The position numbers were made by a program, and so were the translations under genes. This document shows positions 42,839 to 50,837 of a DNA stretch of 64,000 nucleotides, piece by piece. This DNA is from Amycolatopsis anabasis (GTDB lineage: Bacteria; Actinomycetota; Actinomycetes; Mycobacteriales; Pseudonocardiaceae), in the NCBI RefSeq assembly GCF_009765355.1, contig NZ_VTHK01000027.1:1-64000 (forward strand), in the 5' to 3' direction. How positions within the stretch are numbered: the first letter of the stretch is position 1; each line of letters opens with the position of its first letter. The notes under the pieces are model-generated. The model was given only the letters and a program-made list of their open reading frames with translations, had not been told where the DNA came from and made no database searches.

Positions 42839-44974
42839 CTAACCGCCCTCGATGCTTCCCGGCAGCCAGTCCGAATCAGCGGAAAGCACGGTCAGCTGCT
42901 GGGTCGCGCGGGTCAGTGCGACATAGAGCACACGCCGCCCGGTGGTCGACTCGGTGATCAGCTCGGTCGGCTCGACCAGCACCACGGCGTCGTACTCGAG
43001 CCCCTTGGAGTCCAGGCTGCCGACCACCTTGAGCCGTTCGTCGGCCTGCCCGGACAGCCACTGCCCGACCTCCTCGACCCGGTCCATCGCGGTGATCACG
43101 CCGACCGTGCCCTCGACCGCGTCGAGCAGTTCCTTGGCCGCGGCCTGCACCTCGCCCTCGAGGCCCCCGCGATCGATCGTCCGCACCACCGGGCTGATCC
43201 CGGTCTTGCGGACCGCCCGCGGCAGCTCGTCCGGCTCCGCGTGCCCGGCGACGACCTCGGCCGCCAGATCGAAGATCTCCGCCGAGTTCCGGTAGTTGGT
43301 GCGCAGGGTGAACCGGCGCCGGGCCGTGCGCGGGCCGAACGCGTGATCCCGCGCCTGCGCCGCCTCCGCCGGATCCGGCCACGAGCTCTGCACCGGGTCG
43401 CCGACCACGGTCCAGCTCGCGTACTTGCCCCGCCGCCCGACCATCCGCCACTGCATCGGCGAGAGGTCCTGCGATTCGTCCACCACGATGTGCGAGTACT
43501 CGTCGTAGTGCTCGGGCCGCTGCGGCCCGGTCGCCGTGCGCGGCGGGTGCTCGGCCTCGAGCACGTCCTGGGCACGGCGGCGGCGCTTCGGCGGCGGCCC
43601 GGCCAGCACGCGCAGCTCGTCCAGCAGCGCGACATCGGCCACCGACCAGCCCCGCGAACGGTCCCGCATGGACGCCGCGAACAGCGCGATCTCTTCCTGG
43701 TTCAGCAGTTGCTTGGCCGACCGCGCCAGCCGGCGCTCGTCCCCGAGCCAGCGGAGCACCTCGCCCGGGTACAGGACCGGCCACCAGACCACCAGGAACC
43801 GGTGGAAGTCGATCCGCTCGCCGAGATCGGTGATCAGCTCCGCGCGGTCGATGGTCCGGTCGTCCGCGCGGGCGTACTCCTCGGCCTTGTCGGCGAGCGC
43901 CTCGAGCAGCGTTTCCGCCGCGCGGACCCGCGAACGGTTCGGCGGGCCGCCGTGCGTGTGCACCTTGCGGCGGACCTTGTCCAGCTCCTTGGCGCCCAGC
44001 TTGAGCACCTCGCCCCGGTAGACGATGCGCATCTCCTCCGGCGCGTCCGGCGGGGTGTCGCGCAGCGCCCGCAGCAGCACCTTGCGCATCCGCAGCGAAC
44101 CCTTGATCGCGGCCAGCGGCGCCGGGTCCTGCCGGGTCGCCTCGATCCCGTCCAGCACCTGCCCGAGCGCGCGCAGCTCGACGTTCGTCTCACCCATCGA
44201 CGGCAGCACGCGTTCGATGTAGCTGGTGAACACCCCGGACGGCCCGACCACCAGCACCCCGGCGCCGCCGAGCTGCCGGCGGTGGCGGTAGAGCAGGTAG
44301 GCCGCGCGGTGCAGGGCGACCGCGGTCTTGCCGGTGCCCGGCCCGCCGGTGATCTCGGTGACCCCGCGCCACGGCGCCCGGATGACCTCGTCCTGCTCGC
44401 GCTGGATCGTGGCCACGATGTCGCGCATCTTCTCGCCGCGGGACCGGCCGAGCGCGGCCATCAGCGCGCCCTCGCCGACCACCTGCATGGACTCCGGGAC
44501 GGCGTCCGGGATCAGCACGTCGTCGTCCACGTCGAGCACGTTCTGGCCGGAGCACCGGATCACCCGCCGCCGGACGACGTCCATCGGTTCCTCGGCGGTC
44601 GCCTGGTAGAAGGCGGCGGCCGCCGGGGCGCGCCAGTCGGTGACCAGGTTGTCGAACTCGGCGTCGCGGATGCCGAGGCGGCCCACGTAGATCGTCTCGT
44701 CGCTGGTGTGATCCAGGCGACCGAAGACCAGGCCCTCGTACTCGGCGTCCAGGGTCTGCAGGGTCTGGTTGGCGTGGAAGACCATCATGTCCCGCTCGAA
44801 GAGCATGGACGCCTGCTCGAACACGGCCTCCTTCTGCGCCCCGTGCCCGATCTCGTATCCCTTGGCGCGCATGGCTTCGGCCTGGCTCCGGAGTTCCGCG
44901 AGGCGGGTGTACACGCGATCGACGTGGGTCTGTTCGATGGCGATCTCGGCCCGTCTGACCCGAGGTTCCGACAC
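42839..44974 (-). CDS. HelD/HelR-type RNA polymerase-associated UvrD-like ATPase
   Basis: A 711-residue superfamily 1 motor protein. An N-terminal coiled coil (about 5-65) precedes the first ATPase lobe, with Walker A GGPGTGKT at 210-217 and later DESQDLSP, GDPVQSSW, RTNYRNS and VALTRATQQLTVL helicase motifs. The long N-terminal arm, the TDWRAPAAAAFYQA segment (113-126) and overall length match actinobacterial HelD/HelR proteins, which bind and recycle stalled RNA polymerase; HelR can displace rifamycins. Which of the two this is cannot be told by eye. No rifamycin-associated element (GGGG-N-TTGC dyad) is seen upstream; three phased palindromes are. Confidence 0.88.
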   Translation of the reverse strand: MSEPRVRRAEIAIEQTHVDRVYTRLAELRSQAEAMRAKGYEIGHGAQKEAVFEQASMLFERDMMVFHANQTLQTLDAEYEGLVFGRLDHTSDETIYVGRLGIRDAEFDNLVTDWRAPAAAAFYQATAEEPMDVVRRRVIRCSGQNVLDVDDDVLIPDAVPESMQVVGEGALMAALGRSRGEKMRDIVATIQREQDEVIRAPWRGVTEITGGPGTGKTAVALHRAAYLLYRHRRQLGGAGVLVVGPSGVFTSYIERVLPSMGETNVELRALGQVLDGIEATRQDPAPLAAIKGSLRMRKVLLRALRDTPPDAPEEMRIVYRGEVLKLGAKELDKVRRKVHTHGGPPNRSRVRAAETLLEALADKAEEYARADDRTIDRAELITDLGERIDFHRFLVVWWPVLYPGEVLRWLGDERRLARSAKQLLNQEEIALFAASMRDRSRGWSVADVALLDELRVLAGPPPKRRRRAQDVLEAEHPPRTATGPQRPEHYDEYSHIVVDESQDLSPMQWRMVGRRGKYASWTVVGDPVQSSWPDPAEAAQARDHAFGPRTARRRFTLRTNYRNSAEIFDLAAEVVAGHAEPDELPRAVRKTGISPVVRTIDRGGLEGEVQAAAKELLDAVEGTVGVITAMDRVEEVGQWLSGQADERLKVVGSLDSKGLEYDAVVLVEPTELITESTTGRRVLYVALTRATQQLTVLSADSDWLPGSIEGG

Positions 44975-45086
44975 GCAGCGCTCCTACAGCTCACTCGCCG
45001 GGAAGGGGAAGAACGACTCTACACGTCGAGCCAAGGCGATCAGCGGGTTCGAGCGCCAGGTCACGCAACGTTCAGCGCCAGTTACC

Positions 45087-45171
45087 TGTCAGGAGGGGAC
45101 CCCTCCGGACAGGAATTGTCATGAGGGGTCCCCTCCTGACATCCGGTGTTAGAAGGGGACCCCTCATGACA
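45087..45171. repeat. Three phased 25-bp palindromes
   Basis: Units at 45087-45111, 45117-45141 and 45147-45171, each a near-perfect dyad with ends TGTCA/TGACA and centre GAGGGG-A/T-CCCCTC, separated by 5-bp spacers (30-bp period). They occupy the divergent region between the HelD/HelR-like gene and rsmD, whose ribosome site begins directly after the last unit. Not CRISPR: spacers are far too short. Confidence 0.85.
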
Positions 45172-45188
45172 TGGGGGAGGATGGCCCG

Positions 45189-45746
45189 GTGACCAGGATC
45201 GTGGCGGGGCGCGCGGGCGGGCGGCGGCTGAAGGTGCCGCCGAAGGGCACCAGGCCGACCTCGGAACGGGTGCGCGAAGCGTTGTTCAACGCGCTCGAGG
45301 TGGCCGGTGAACTCGACGGCGCGCGGGTGCTGGATCTCTACGCGGGTTCCGGCGCGCTCGGCCTGGAAGCGCTCTCCCGCGGCGCCGCCGACGCGCTGTT
45401 CGTGGAAGCCGATCGCCGGGCCGTCGAGGTGCTGCGCGCGAACCTGAACGCGCTCGGCCTCGGCGGCGCGGTGCGGCCCGGCTCGGTGGAGACCGTGGTC
45501 GGCGAACCCGCCGCCGAACCGTTCGACGTCGTGCTCGCCGATCCGCCCTACGCGGTCGACGCGGCGGCGCTCGGGCGGATGCTCACCGGGCTGACGTCCG
45601 GCGGCTGGATCGCCGACGGCGGCCTGGTGGTCGTCGAGCGGGCGCTGCGGGACGGCGAGCCGGACTGGCCGCCGGGCTACGCGCCGCTGCGCACCAAGCG
45701 GTACGGCGACACCGCCCTGCACTGGGCCGAGTTCTCGGTCAGTTAG
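45189..45746 (+). CDS. rsmD: 16S rRNA (guanine966-N2)-methyltransferase
   Basis: A 185-residue SAM-dependent methyltransferase. RIVAGRAGGRRLKVP at the N-terminus, VLDLYAGSGALGLEALSRG (SAM loop) near 50 and the catalytic DPPY (LADPPY) near 116 identify RsmD, which methylates G966 of 16S rRNA. GTG 45189 lies 7 nt after GGGGGAGG; the ATG at 45171 is the last base pairs of the palindromic repeat and is unlikely to be used. It is followed by coaD, the usual order. Confidence 0.95.
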   Translation: MTRIVAGRAGGRRLKVPPKGTRPTSERVREALFNALEVAGELDGARVLDLYAGSGALGLEALSRGAADALFVEADRRAVEVLRANLNALGLGGAVRPGSVETVVGEPAAEPFDVVLADPPYAVDAAALGRMLTGLTSGGWIADGGLVVVERALRDGEPDWPPGYAPLRTKRYGDTALHWAEFSVS

Positions 45747-45796
45747 CGCGGTCACATCTCGCGCGGGAACCGGTGGTAGTTGATAGCGTCCGCGCC

Positions 45797-46279
45797 ATGC
45801 GGCGTGCGGTCTGTCCCGGTTCCTATGACCCAGTGACCAACGGGCACCTCGACATCATCGAACGGGCCTCCAAGCTGTTCGACGAGGTCGTGGTCGCCGT
45901 CGGGATCAACAAGAACAAGAAGGGGCTGTTCTCCGTCGAGGAACGGCTGGAGATGCTCCGCGAGTGCACCGCGCACCTGCCGAACACGCGGGTCGACTCC
46001 TGGCACGGCCTGCTGGTGGACTACTGCCGCCAGAACGACATCGCGGCGATCGCCAAGGGGCTGCGCTCGGTCAGCGATTTCGACTACGAACTGCAGATGG
46101 CCCAGATGAACCGCGAGCTGTCCGGAGTCGAAACGCTGTTGATGTCCAACAACCCGGTCTACGGCTTCCTGTCCAGTTCGCTGGTGAAGGAGGTCGCGAC
46201 CTACGGCGGGGACGTGCACCACCTGGTGCCCGAGGTCGTGTTCGAGCGGCTCAAGGAAAAGCTCGCCGAGCGTAGTTAG
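45797..46279 (+). CDS. coaD: Phosphopantetheine adenylyltransferase
   Basis: A 160-residue nucleotidyltransferase, the fourth step of coenzyme A synthesis (4'-phosphopantetheine + ATP to dephospho-CoA). GSYDPVTNGHLDIIERA holds the TxGH ATP motif and NPVYGFLSSSLVKEVA the C-terminal phosphate site; length is exactly that of the family. ATG 45797 is chosen to keep the canonical MRRAVCPGSYDP start. Confidence 0.97.
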   Translation: MRRAVCPGSYDPVTNGHLDIIERASKLFDEVVVAVGINKNKKGLFSVEERLEMLRECTAHLPNTRVDSWHGLLVDYCRQNDIAAIAKGLRSVSDFDYELQMAQMNRELSGVETLLMSNNPVYGFLSSSLVKEVATYGGDVHHLVPEVVFERLKEKLAERS

Positions 46280-46340
46280 GTCAGCCCAGCCCCGCCCGCT
46301 CATCGAGGCGCTTCGCGCCGCTGTGTCCATACGAACGAGC

Positions 46341-46418
46341 TGGTCCGATCGGACCATTCTCGGCTGGTCAGCGCGTGAATTAACCCGATAGCTATTGAAT
46401 GATCACTTGATCGGGTTA
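46341..46418. promoter_or_regulatory. Two palindromes upstream of the RNase-like gene
   Basis: A perfect 16-bp palindrome TGGTCCGATCGGACCA (46341-46356) and a 9-bp inverted repeat TAACCCGAT/ATCGGGTTA (46381-46389, 46410-46418) lie within 90 bp before the ATG at 46429. Either could be an operator; the second could also form a leader hairpin. Confidence 0.5.
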
Positions 46419-46428
46419 CGGTCCGAAA

Positions 46429-47130
46429 ATGACCAACTACAAGCCACGAATAGCGTCCGTCCTGCTCGCTCTCCTGGTCGCGTTCCTCGGCGGAGCCGCC
46501 GCGCCCGCCGTGGCGCACGAGGCCGCCGCGCCGATCACCGCGGCCGCCGAGTGCGGGGACACCTCCGGCTTCAAGAAGACGCCGCTGGACACCCTGCCGA
46601 AGGAAGCCACCGACACCTACAACCTGATCAAGAAGGGCGGCCCGTTCCCGTTCCCGGAGAAGGACGGCACGGTCTTCTCCAACCGCGAGGGCATCCTGCC
46701 GTCCTGCGCTTCGGGTTACTACCACGAGTACACCGTGATCACCCCGGGCAGCCCGGACCGCGGCGCCCGGCGGATCGTCACCGGCAGCGGCGGCGAGTTC
46801 TTCTACACCGCCGACCACTACAAGACGTTCTCGGTCATCCCGGTCGACGGCGGCACCCCGTCGCCGGAGTGCGGGGACCCGGCGGGCCTGGACACGGTCA
46901 AGCTCTCCACGCTTTCGGCCGAGGCGAAGGCGGCCGTCGACAAGGCCCGGGGCGGCGCGTCCGGCACGGTCTACGAGAACCGCGAAGGCGTCCTGCCCGC
47001 CTGCGATTCGGGCTACTACCAGTTGTTCCCCGTCGGCGCCGAGGATCGGGTCATCTCCGGCAAGGGCGGCGAGATCTTCTACACGCCCGACCACTACTCG
47101 ACTTTCCAGTTCGTCGAACTGGATTCCTGA
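46429..47130 (+). CDS. Secreted tandem RNase Sa-like protein, second domain degenerate
   Basis: A 233-residue exported protein of two guanyl-specific ribonuclease (RNase Sa/T1, microbial RNase) domains. Signal peptide to about residue 29. Domain 1 (42-138) keeps LPKEATDTYNLI, GGPFPFP, FSNREGILP, and the catalytic set E100 (YYHEYTVITPG), R111, R115 and H130 (DHYKTF). Domain 2 (147-231) follows the same frame (LSAEAKAAVDKA, YENREGVLP, GYYQLFPV, EIFYTPDHYSTF) but has Leu at the catalytic Glu site (199), lacks the R111 equivalent and the GPFP loop; only the His (222) stays. Inserted between coaD and sepIVA in an otherwise conserved block. Confidence 0.88.
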   Translation: MTNYKPRIASVLLALLVAFLGGAAAPAVAHEAAAPITAAAECGDTSGFKKTPLDTLPKEATDTYNLIKKGGPFPFPEKDGTVFSNREGILPSCASGYYHEYTVITPGSPDRGARRIVTGSGGEFFYTADHYKTFSVIPVDGGTPSPECGDPAGLDTVKLSTLSAEAKAAVDKARGGASGTVYENREGVLPACDSGYYQLFPVGAEDRVISGKGGEIFYTPDHYSTFQFVELDS

Positions 47131-47138
47131 GCGTTCTC

Positions 47139-47179
47139 CGACGCCGGGCGAGTCCGTGAGGCGGACACGCCCGGCGTCG
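47139..47179. terminator. Strong hairpin terminator after the RNase-like gene
   Basis: CGACGCCGGGCG (47139-47150) pairs with CGCCCGGCGTCG (47168-47179), and GTCCG/CGGAC pair inside. It starts 8 nt after the stop codon; there is no T-tract, normal for actinomycetes. Confidence 0.8.
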
Positions 47180-47259
47180 CGCTCGTTCGCCGGTTTGCGG
47201 CGGTGACCAGGCAAACTGGTCAGTGCAGAACGGGGATAGCGGGCCACTAGGGAGTTGCC

Positions 47260-47982
47260 GTGTACCGGGTGTTCGAGGCTCTCGACGAACTCGTCACGAT
47301 CGTGGAAGAGGCACGGGGGGTTCCGATGACCTCCAGCTGCGTGGTGCCGCGTGGCGACGTGCTCGAGCTGCTCGACGACGTCCGGGACGCGCTGCCCGGG
47401 GAGGTCGACGACGCCCAGGACGTGCTGGACAAGCGGGACGACCTGATCAACAAGGCCCGCACCGAGGCGGACGAGACGGTCAGCGGCGCCAACGCGGAGG
47501 CCGAACGCACGGTGGCCGACGCGCGGGCCGAGGCCGAACGGCTGGTCGCCGAGGCCCGGGCGCGCGCCGAGCAGATCATGGGCGACGCGCACGCCGAGGC
47601 CGAGCGGATGATCGCCGCGGGGGAGGCCGAGTACCAGAACCTCACCGAACGTTCCCGCGCAGAATCCGAGCGGATGATCCAGGCCGGCCGGGACGCCTAC
47701 GAGCGCGCCGTCGACGACGGCCGCAACGAGCAGGCCAGGCTGGTCGCCCAGACCGAGGTCGTGCAGGCCGCGCACGCGGAATCCGCGCGGATCGTGGACG
47801 AGGCGCACGCCGAGGCCGACCGGCAGCGCGGCGAATGCGACGCGTACGTGGACGGGAAGCTCGCGGAGTTCTCCGAACTGCTCGCGACCACCCTCCGCAC
47901 GGTCGATTCGGGCCGCAACCACCTGCGCGGTCCCGCCAACCTCAGCAGCGGGCGTCCGACGCTGTACGACTTCCAAGCCTGA
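47260..47982 (+). CDS. sepIVA: DivIVA-like septation protein
   Basis: A 240-residue coiled-coil protein like mycobacterial SepIVA (Rv2927c), a DivIVA-domain septation factor. The N-terminus YRVFEALDELVTIVEEARGVPMTSSCVVPR is followed by a DivIVA-like segment and a continuous Ala/Glu/Arg heptad region from about 60 to 215 (EAERTVADARAEAERLVAEARARAEQ). Synteny (coaD, sepIVA, DUF177, rnc, mutM) matches the mycobacterial locus and supports the name. GTG start after AGGGAG. Confidence 0.88.
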   Translation: MYRVFEALDELVTIVEEARGVPMTSSCVVPRGDVLELLDDVRDALPGEVDDAQDVLDKRDDLINKARTEADETVSGANAEAERTVADARAEAERLVAEARARAEQIMGDAHAEAERMIAAGEAEYQNLTERSRAESERMIQAGRDAYERAVDDGRNEQARLVAQTEVVQAAHAESARIVDEAHAEADRQRGECDAYVDGKLAEFSELLATTLRTVDSGRNHLRGPANLSSGRPTLYDFQA

Positions 47983-48076
47983 GTTCCCGAATTGCGGGGG
48001 CCCCGAGGGGCTCGCGTACCCTGGTGAGGTTGCGCGGAGTAAGCGCAACGTCCGCCACCACTACCGTGTGAATGCG

Positions 48077-48682
48077 ATGTCTGACGATAAGTCCACACCC
48101 GCACAGCTCGACGCGCGCAACCCGTGGGTGCTCGACACCCGCGAGCTGGGTCGCCGGGCTGGGCTGAGCCGTGCCGTCCAGCGGCGGCTCACCGTAGAGA
48201 ACCCGCTCGGCGTACCCGATGTGATCACCGTGCCCCAGGGCGCGGAGGTCGAGGTCGACCTGATGCTGGAGTCGGTCGTCGAAGGGGTCCTGGTCAGCGG
48301 GACGGCCGTCGCGCCGACCACCGGCCAGTGTTCCCGCTGCCTCGACCCGATCAGCGGCGAGGTGGAGGTCGAGCTCACCGAGCTCTTCGCCTACCCCGAC
48401 TCGACCACCGAGGCCACCACGGACGAAGACGAGGTGAGCCGCCTGGTCGACGACCGGATCGATCTGGAGCCGGTCGTCCGGGACGCCGTCGTGCTCGCGC
48501 TTCCCCAGGTACCGTTGTGCACGGAAGACTGCCCGGGCCTGTGCACGGAGTGCGGCGTGAAGTGGGTCGATCTCGAGCCCGGACACGGGCATGAGACGAT
48601 AGACCCTCGGTGGGCCGCGCTGGTCGAGCGTTTCGACGAGAATCCGGCGAATGGCTCCCAGGAGAGCACCGAGCAACCCTGA
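48077..48682 (+). CDS. DUF177 (YceD) protein
   Basis: A 201-residue DUF177 protein with a Cys-rich zinc-type motif: CSRC near residue 78 and CTEDCPGLCTECG near 150. Always upstream of rpmF; plant and bacterial members take part in 23S rRNA maturation and ribosome assembly. ATG 48077 (MSDDK) is preferred over GTG 48068. Confidence 0.92.
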   Translation: MSDDKSTPAQLDARNPWVLDTRELGRRAGLSRAVQRRLTVENPLGVPDVITVPQGAEVEVDLMLESVVEGVLVSGTAVAPTTGQCSRCLDPISGEVEVELTELFAYPDSTTEATTDEDEVSRLVDDRIDLEPVVRDAVVLALPQVPLCTEDCPGLCTECGVKWVDLEPGHGHETIDPRWAALVERFDENPANGSQESTEQP

Positions 48683-48756
48683 CGAGCGCCAGCTCGACCC
48701 AGTACGAAAGCCATGCTCGCCGCCCGGCGAGCAGACCGTGATGAGGAGATCTAGTC

Positions 48757-48939
48757 GTGGCCGTCCCCAAGCGGAAGATGTCGCGAGCCAACACGCGCTC
48801 CCGCCGTGCGCAGTGGAAGGCGACCCCGGTGCAGCTGGTGCCGTGTTCGAACCGCGCCTGCAAGCAGCCGAAGCCCCAGCACGTCGCCTGCCCGACCTGC
48901 GGTCAGTACGACGGTCGTCAGGTCGTCGAGCCCGCCTGA
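48757..48939 (+). CDS. rpmF: 50S ribosomal protein L32
   Basis: A 60-residue L32. MAVPKRKMSRANTRSRRAQW is diagnostic, and the zinc-ribbon cysteines are kept (CSNRAC, CPTC), i.e. the C+ form. GTG start after GAGGAG. Follows DUF177 by 74 bp. Confidence 0.97.
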   Translation: MAVPKRKMSRANTRSRRAQWKATPVQLVPCSNRACKQPKPQHVACPTCGQYDGRQVVEPA

Positions 48940-48953
48940 GGTAGCTGACCGAT

Positions 48954-49724
48954 ATGGGGGGCAAGTCGACGCCGGGACCGGCGGCCGACCCCGCGCCGTT
49001 GCTCGAAGCGCTCGGCGTCGAGTTGGACGCCGAGTTGCTCATGCTCGCGCTGACCCACCGCTCGTACGCGTACGAGAACGGGGGACTGCCGCCGAACGAG
49101 CGGCTCGAATTCCTCGGTGACGCGGTCCTCGGGCTCGTGGTCACCGATCACCTGTACCGCACGCATCCCGAGTTGCCGGAGGGCCAGCTCGCCAAGCTTC
49201 GCGCCAGCGTGGTGAACATGCACGCGCTCGCCGGGGTGGCCCGTGGCCTTGGCGAAGGTGGCCTCGGTGCGCACCTGCTGCTCGGCAAGGGCGAGGAGCT
49301 CACCGGCGGCCGGGACAAGGCCAGCATCCTGGCCGACGGCCTGGAAGCCGTGATCGGCGCGGTGTTCCTGCAGCACGGGATCGACGCCGGTCGCGCGCTG
49401 GTGCACCGGCTGTTCGACGGGCTGCTGGCCGAGGCGCCGCTGCGGGGCGCCGGGCTGGACTGGAAGACGAGCCTGCAGGAGCTCACCGCCTCCAACGGGC
49501 TCGGCGTGCCCGAGTACAAGGTCGAGGACACCGGGCCGGACCACCGCAAGGAGTTCAGCGCCACGGTGCTGGTCGCCGGGCGCGAACTCGGGCACGGCAC
49601 CGGTTCGACCAAGAAGGAAGCCGAGCAGAAGGCGGCCGAGACCGCCTGGCGCGCGCTGACCGACGAGCTGAACACCAACGCCGCCGAAGAGGACGATCCG
49701 GGCGAGGACGAGACCCAGTCCTGA
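48954..49724 (+). CDS. rnc: Ribonuclease III
   Basis: A 256-residue RNase III. The catalytic signature NERLEFLGDAVLG (about 48-60) and the second acidic set (DGLEAVIGAVFL near 125) are intact, with a C-terminal dsRNA-binding domain (DWKTSLQELTASNGLG ... STKKEAEQKAAETAW) and a short acidic tail. It processes rRNA precursors and structured mRNAs. Starts 14 nt after rpmF. Confidence 0.97.
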   Translation: MGGKSTPGPAADPAPLLEALGVELDAELLMLALTHRSYAYENGGLPPNERLEFLGDAVLGLVVTDHLYRTHPELPEGQLAKLRASVVNMHALAGVARGLGEGGLGAHLLLGKGEELTGGRDKASILADGLEAVIGAVFLQHGIDAGRALVHRLFDGLLAEAPLRGAGLDWKTSLQELTASNGLGVPEYKVEDTGPDHRKEFSATVLVAGRELGHGTGSTKKEAEQKAAETAWRALTDELNTNAAEEDDPGEDETQS

Positions 49725-49735
49725 ATCGCTTTCCC

Positions 49736-49773
49736 TTGAGCCGCACCCGCATTCCCGCGCGGGTGCGGCTCAA
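49736..49773. terminator. 15-bp perfect hairpin terminator
   Basis: TTGAGCCGCACCCGC (49736-49750) and its exact complement (49759-49773) lie 11 nt after the rnc stop. Confidence 0.8.
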
Positions 49774-49842
49774 TGCGTTCGTTCTCATGCGCCATCGGAC
49801 GCAGGCCCGGGAATGTCGTAGGCGTACGGCAGAATCGCCGGT

Positions 49843-50706
49843 ATGCCTGAACTTCCCGAGGTCGAGGTGGTCCGCGCCGGTTTGGAGGCCCATGTGGCCG
49901 GGCGGACCATCGCGAAGGTCGAGGTCCTGCACGAGCGCGCGATCCGGCGGCATGCGGAGGGCGCCGAGGACTTCACCGGACGGCTCGCGGGAGAGCGGGT
50001 CACCGCGGCCCGCCGCCGGGGGAAGTACCTGTGGCTGGAACTTTCCGATGCCGAGGCGGTGCTCGCGCATCTCGGCATGAGCGGGCAGATGCTGGTCCAG
50101 CCCGAGGGCGCGCCGGACGAGAAGCACCTGCGGGTGCGGGTGCGGTTCGACGACGGCGGCCCGGAGCTGCGGTTCGTCGACCAGCGCACGTTCGGCGGGC
50201 TCGCCCTGGCCGATCTGGTCGAGGTCGACCGCACCTGGCTGCCGAGCACGATCGCCCACATCGCGCGGGACCCGATGGATCCGGCGTTCGATCCGGCCCG
50301 CGCGGTGCGCGCGCTGCGGTCCCGGCGCACCGAGGTCAAACGCGCGCTGCTGGATCAGACCCTGGTCTCCGGGGTCGGCAACATCTACGCCGACGAGGCG
50401 CTCTGGCGCGCCCGCCTGCACTGGGCGCGGCCGACCGAACGCCTCACCAACGCGCAGGGCACGACCCTGCTCGCCGCCGCGACCGAGGTGATGGCCGAGG
50501 CGCTGCGGGCGGGCGGGACTTCGTTCGACGCCTTGTACGTCAACGTGAACGGCCAGTCCGGGTACTTCGAACGCTCGCTCAACGTGTACGGCCAGGCGGA
50601 CCGCCCGTGCGGGCGCTGCGGCACCCCGGTCCGCCGGGAACCGTTCATGAACCGCTCGTCCTACTCCTGCCCCCGCTGCCAACCCCGACCCCGCCGCCGT
50701 ACCTAG
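49843..50706 (+). CDS. mutM: Formamidopyrimidine-DNA glycosylase
   Basis: A 287-residue Fpg/MutM that excises 8-oxoguanine and related lesions. The nucleophile Pro2 and Glu3 (MPELPEVEVVR), Lys of RRRGKYLWLEL near 60, the helix-two-turn-helix SGVGNIYADEALW and the C-terminal zinc finger (CGRCGTPV ... CPRC) are all present. It follows rnc, as in mycobacteria. Confidence 0.97.
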   Translation: MPELPEVEVVRAGLEAHVAGRTIAKVEVLHERAIRRHAEGAEDFTGRLAGERVTAARRRGKYLWLELSDAEAVLAHLGMSGQMLVQPEGAPDEKHLRVRVRFDDGGPELRFVDQRTFGGLALADLVEVDRTWLPSTIAHIARDPMDPAFDPARAVRALRSRRTEVKRALLDQTLVSGVGNIYADEALWRARLHWARPTERLTNAQGTTLLAAATEVMAEALRAGGTSFDALYVNVNGQSGYFERSLNVYGQADRPCGRCGTPVRREPFMNRSSYSCPRCQPRPRRRT

Positions 50707-50722
50707 GCCGCCGAGTCGCCGG

Positions 50723-50770
50723 GGTCGTGAGTGGCCAGGCCGGTTCCAACCGGCCTGAACGTCCACGACC
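50723..50770. terminator. Hairpin repeat after mutM
   Basis: GGTCGTG...CACGACC outer pairs and AGGCCGGTT/AACCGGCCT inner pairs; a third copy of the 37365-type hairpin, 16 nt after the mutM stop. Confidence 0.75.
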
Positions 50771-50786
50771 CGGTGTGTGTTGTCCG

Positions 50787-50811
50787 CACTACTGCGCAAT
50801 GCGTGCTAGTG
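50787..50811. promoter_or_regulatory. Candidate PadR operator
   Basis: An interrupted palindrome, CACTA-3-CGCA-1-TGCG-3-TAGTG, lies 26 bp before the padR-type gene start, where the promoter should be. Autoregulation by that protein is the likely use (inference). Confidence 0.45.
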
Positions 50812-50837
50812 TCCTTGGCGTAAGACTGGAGGAACCA

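Noticed and set aside
44975..45086. Rifamycin-associated element upstream of the HelD/HelR-like gene
   Set aside because: No dyad with the GGGG-TTGC/GCAA-CCCC pattern is found there.
45171..45188. ATG 45171 as the rsmD start
   Set aside because: It lies at the end of a palindromic repeat with no spacing for a ribosome site; GTG 45189 follows GGGGGAGG by 7 nt.
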